Assembly: GCA_002346745.1 (NCBI GenBank)
Contig: DEAL01000017.1
Location: 33,955-51,100 of the forward strand
From: Candidatus Neomicrothrix sp. UBA2983
GTDB lineage: Bacteria > Actinomycetota > Acidimicrobiia > Acidimicrobiales > MedAcidi-G1
DNA: 17,146 nt
Direction: 5' to 3'
Under the pieces are notes generated by a model, which did no database searches, was not told the origin of the DNA, and saw only the letters and a list, made by a program, of their open reading frames with translations. Each line of letters begins with the position of its first letter. The first letter of the stretch is position 1. Both the position numbers and the translations under genes were made by a program. Of the stretch, positions 15,747 through 17,146 are shown in pieces.

Positions 15747-16442
15747 ATGGCGGCACCGGCACTCGATGGGAGCGGTGGCCCCCATGTCTACGTGGAGGAC
15801 CTCGACCTGCTCCGACTGGATCCCGACGATCGACACCACCTGGAGCGGGCCCTGCGACTGCGTGCGGGCGACCCGCTGACGGCCGGCGACGGGGCAGGAC
15901 GCTGGCGGGCCTGCCGCTTCGGCCCGTACCTGGAGGCGGAGGGCGAGGTGTGCGAGGTCCCTCCGCCCCGTCACGAGGTCTCCGTGGCCTTCTCGCTGCT
16001 CAAGGGTGGTCGGCCCGAACTGGTGGTCCAGAAGCTCACCGAACTGGGCGTCGACCGGATCGTGCCACTCCTGGCCGACCGCTCGGTGGTGCGCTGGGAC
16101 GCCGCCAAGCAGGCCGCCAACCACGAGCGCTTCAGGCGGGTGGCCCGGGAGGCCGGGATGCAGTCCCGCCGGGCGCACCTGCCCGAGGTCGAGCCCGTCA
16201 CGGCGGCCGCGCACGTGGCCGCCCGAACGGGTGCCGTCCTCGCACATTCCGGGGGGCGGCCCCTCGCCACCGATGACCACGTCCTGCTGGTTGGCCCCGA
16301 GGGCGGCTGGAGTCCGGAGGAGGTGGCGGGCCGTGACCTCGTCGACCTCGGGCCCACGGTGCTGCGGGCCGAGACCGCCGCCATCGCGGCGGCGACCCTC
16401 CTGACCGCGCTGCGTGACGGTCGCGTGGCGCCAACGCACTGA
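15747..16442 (+). CDS. rsmE: 16S rRNA (uracil(1498)-N(3))-methyltransferase RsmE
   Basis: 231 residues of the SPOUT family. RsmE methylates U1498 of 16S rRNA in the 30S subunit with SAM as donor. An N-terminal PUA-like part (HHLERALRLRAGDPL) precedes the catalytic domain with LLKGGRPELVVQKLTELGV, REAGMQSRR, VGPEGGWSPEE (GPEGG at 183-187) and VLRAETAAIAA (LRAET at 206-210), the trefoil-knot SAM-binding motifs. It starts 13 bases after dnaJ. GGAG lies only one base before the ATG, too close for good use, so coupled translation is likely. Its place after hrcA-dnaJ is conserved in actinobacteria. Confidence 0.95.
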   Translation: MAAPALDGSGGPHVYVEDLDLLRLDPDDRHHLERALRLRAGDPLTAGDGAGRWRACRFGPYLEAEGEVCEVPPPRHEVSVAFSLLKGGRPELVVQKLTELGVDRIVPLLADRSVVRWDAAKQAANHERFRRVAREAGMQSRRAHLPEVEPVTAAAHVAARTGAVLAHSGGRPLATDDHVLLVGPEGGWSPEEVAGRDLVDLGPTVLRAETAAIAAATLLTALRDGRVAPTH

Positions 16443-16482
16443 GTGCTCGCGGGTTGCGCCCTCGACGCCGGAACCCGCCCAT

Positions 16483-16511
16483 TTGTCACGGACCGCGGCC
16501 ATGGCTACCAT
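16483..16511 (+). promoter_or_regulatory. Promoter of bldD (-35 and -10)
   Basis: TTGTCA at 16483-16488, a 17-nt spacer and TACCAT at 16506-16511 form the best complete vegetative-type promoter in the window. The start is expected near 16518, giving a leader of about 76 nt. No clear BldD operator palindrome was recognised. Confidence 0.65.
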
Positions 16512-16521
16512 CGGCGGCCAC

Positions 16522-16552
16522 GCCGGGTGGCCGGCGCGGAGCTGCCACCGGC
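16522..16552 (+). promoter_or_regulatory. Stem-loop in the bldD 5' leader
   Basis: gccgggtggc (16522-16531) pairs with gccaccggc (16544-16552) with one bulged G, giving 9 bp around a 12-base loop. It starts about 4 nt after the expected transcription start. It may stabilise the mRNA or affect its expression; it is not a recognised riboswitch. Confidence 0.4.
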
Positions 16553-16593
16553 ACCCCCGGACCCTCTCGACCCCCAAGGATCGGCGAAGAACC

Positions 16594-17094
16594 ATGACCG
16601 AGGACGAGGACCTCCAGTACCGGCGGCAGGTGGGAGAGCGGATTCGCCAGATCCGACGCCAGAAGCGGCTCTCCCTGCAGGACGTCGAGGCCCGCTCCGA
16701 CTCGGAGTTCAAGGCCTCGGTGCTGGGCGCCTACGAACGCGGCGAGCGTGCCATCTCGGTTCCCCGGCTTCAGCGCATGGCCCGCTTCTACGACGTACCC
16801 GTCGACCAGCTGCTGCCCGTCGACGAGGTCGATCCGGGCGTCGACGGCGCCGCCGCCCCCCAGAAGGTCGTCATGGACCTGGCGAGCCTCCGCGACGCCG
16901 AGGGCTCCGAGGCCGAGATGATCACCCGCTACCTGACGATCATCCAGGTCAAGCGCCAGGACTTCAACGGCCGGGTCCTGACGATTCGTCGCGACGACCT
17001 CCAGGCCCTCGCCGCCATCCTCGGTACCGGCGTCGAGGAGACCGTGCCGCGCCTCGCCGAACTGGGGCTCCTCCACCAGCCCGACGCCGGCTGA
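16594..17094 (+). CDS. bldD: BldD-family c-di-GMP-responsive transcription regulator
   Basis: 166 residues, the length of Streptomyces BldD. The N-terminal XRE-type HTH (about 10-66) reads VGERIRQIRRQKRLSLQDVE, VLGAYERGERAISVPRLQRMA and FYDVPVDQLLP. A linker (76-90) leads to the C-terminal domain, KVVMDL then YLTIIQVKRQDFNGRVLTI. It keeps the c-di-GMP signature RxD-x8-RxxD: R121-Q-D123, eight residues, R132-R-D-D135. In Streptomyces, BldD dimerises on tetrameric c-di-GMP and represses sporulation genes. Here it probably also links c-di-GMP to gene control, but targets are unknown. The ATG at 16594 fits homology and follows AAGGA (16576-16580) by 13 nt; the frame is open further upstream but the promoter lies inside that stretch. 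Confidence 0.93.
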   Translation: MTEDEDLQYRRQVGERIRQIRRQKRLSLQDVEARSDSEFKASVLGAYERGERAISVPRLQRMARFYDVPVDQLLPVDEVDPGVDGAAAPQKVVMDLASLRDAEGSEAEMITRYLTIIQVKRQDFNGRVLTIRRDDLQALAAILGTGVEETVPRLAELGLLHQPDAG

Positions 17095-17131
17095 ACGGCC
17101 ATTCTGGAGGCGCACCCGGGACACGCCGCCC

Positions 17132-17146
17132 CGCCCGTGGCGGGCG
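17132..17146. terminator. Hairpin after bldD, at the window edge
   Basis: cgcccg-tgg-cgggcg gives a 6-bp GC stem with a 3-base loop, 38 bases after the bldD stop. The window ends at its last base, so a T tract or a longer stem cannot be judged. Confidence 0.35.

Noticed and set aside
16437..16446. Small palindrome gcac-tga-gtgc at the rsmE stop, as a CIRCE half-site or terminator
   Set aside because: It is too short, lacks the 9-base spacer and TTAGCACTC arms, and has no T tract.
16414..16593. Longer start of the BldD gene
   Set aside because: It would overlap the rsmE 3' end and contain the promoter; BldD homology begins at the ATG at 16594.

Overview
The window is a piece of a high-GC actinobacterial chromosome. 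Codon third positions are mostly G or C, GTG starts are used, and TANNNT -10 elements lie almost against several start codons. A BldD orthologue, a PAC2-family protein and a mycobacterial FolP2-type protein also point to Actinobacteria. A class near Acidimicrobiia is my best guess, but this is inference from gene content, not a placement. No insertion sequence, phage gene, CRISPR array or island boundary was seen.

Bases 3-3626 are the 3' part of one very large gene that runs in from outside the window. Its visible product has a papain-fold-like (Cys/His/Asp-Asn) domain, an unrecognised beta-rich stretch, and six Cys/Trp-rich blocks built from 17 arms. Every arm has the spacing C-x13-C. Acidic and Thr-rich linkers separate the domains and most of the blocks. 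It looks like an exported, disulfide-rich surface or secreted protein and is the most novel item here. A 10-bp hairpin and a minus-strand tRNA-Ala(GGC) follow.

Bases 3833-9021 hold leuS, a convergent two-gene operon (phosphotransferase then PAC2-family protein), and a divergent thioredoxin-TPR (CnoX-like) gene. A small hypothetical ORF follows, then a FolP2-type DHPS paralogue translationally coupled to holA (DNA polymerase III delta). From 11268 on comes the conserved actinobacterial housekeeping run rpsT (minus), lepA, hrcA, dnaJ, rsmE, and finally bldD, whose product keeps the c-di-GMP binding signature RxD-x8-RxxD.

The genes cover translation (leuS, tRNA, rpsT, lepA, rsmE), protein quality control (thioredoxin-TPR, hrcA, dnaJ), replication (holA) and developmental or second-messenger regulation (bldD). 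At least five start codons lie 6-9 nt after a TANNNT hexamer, which suggests widespread leaderless transcription.
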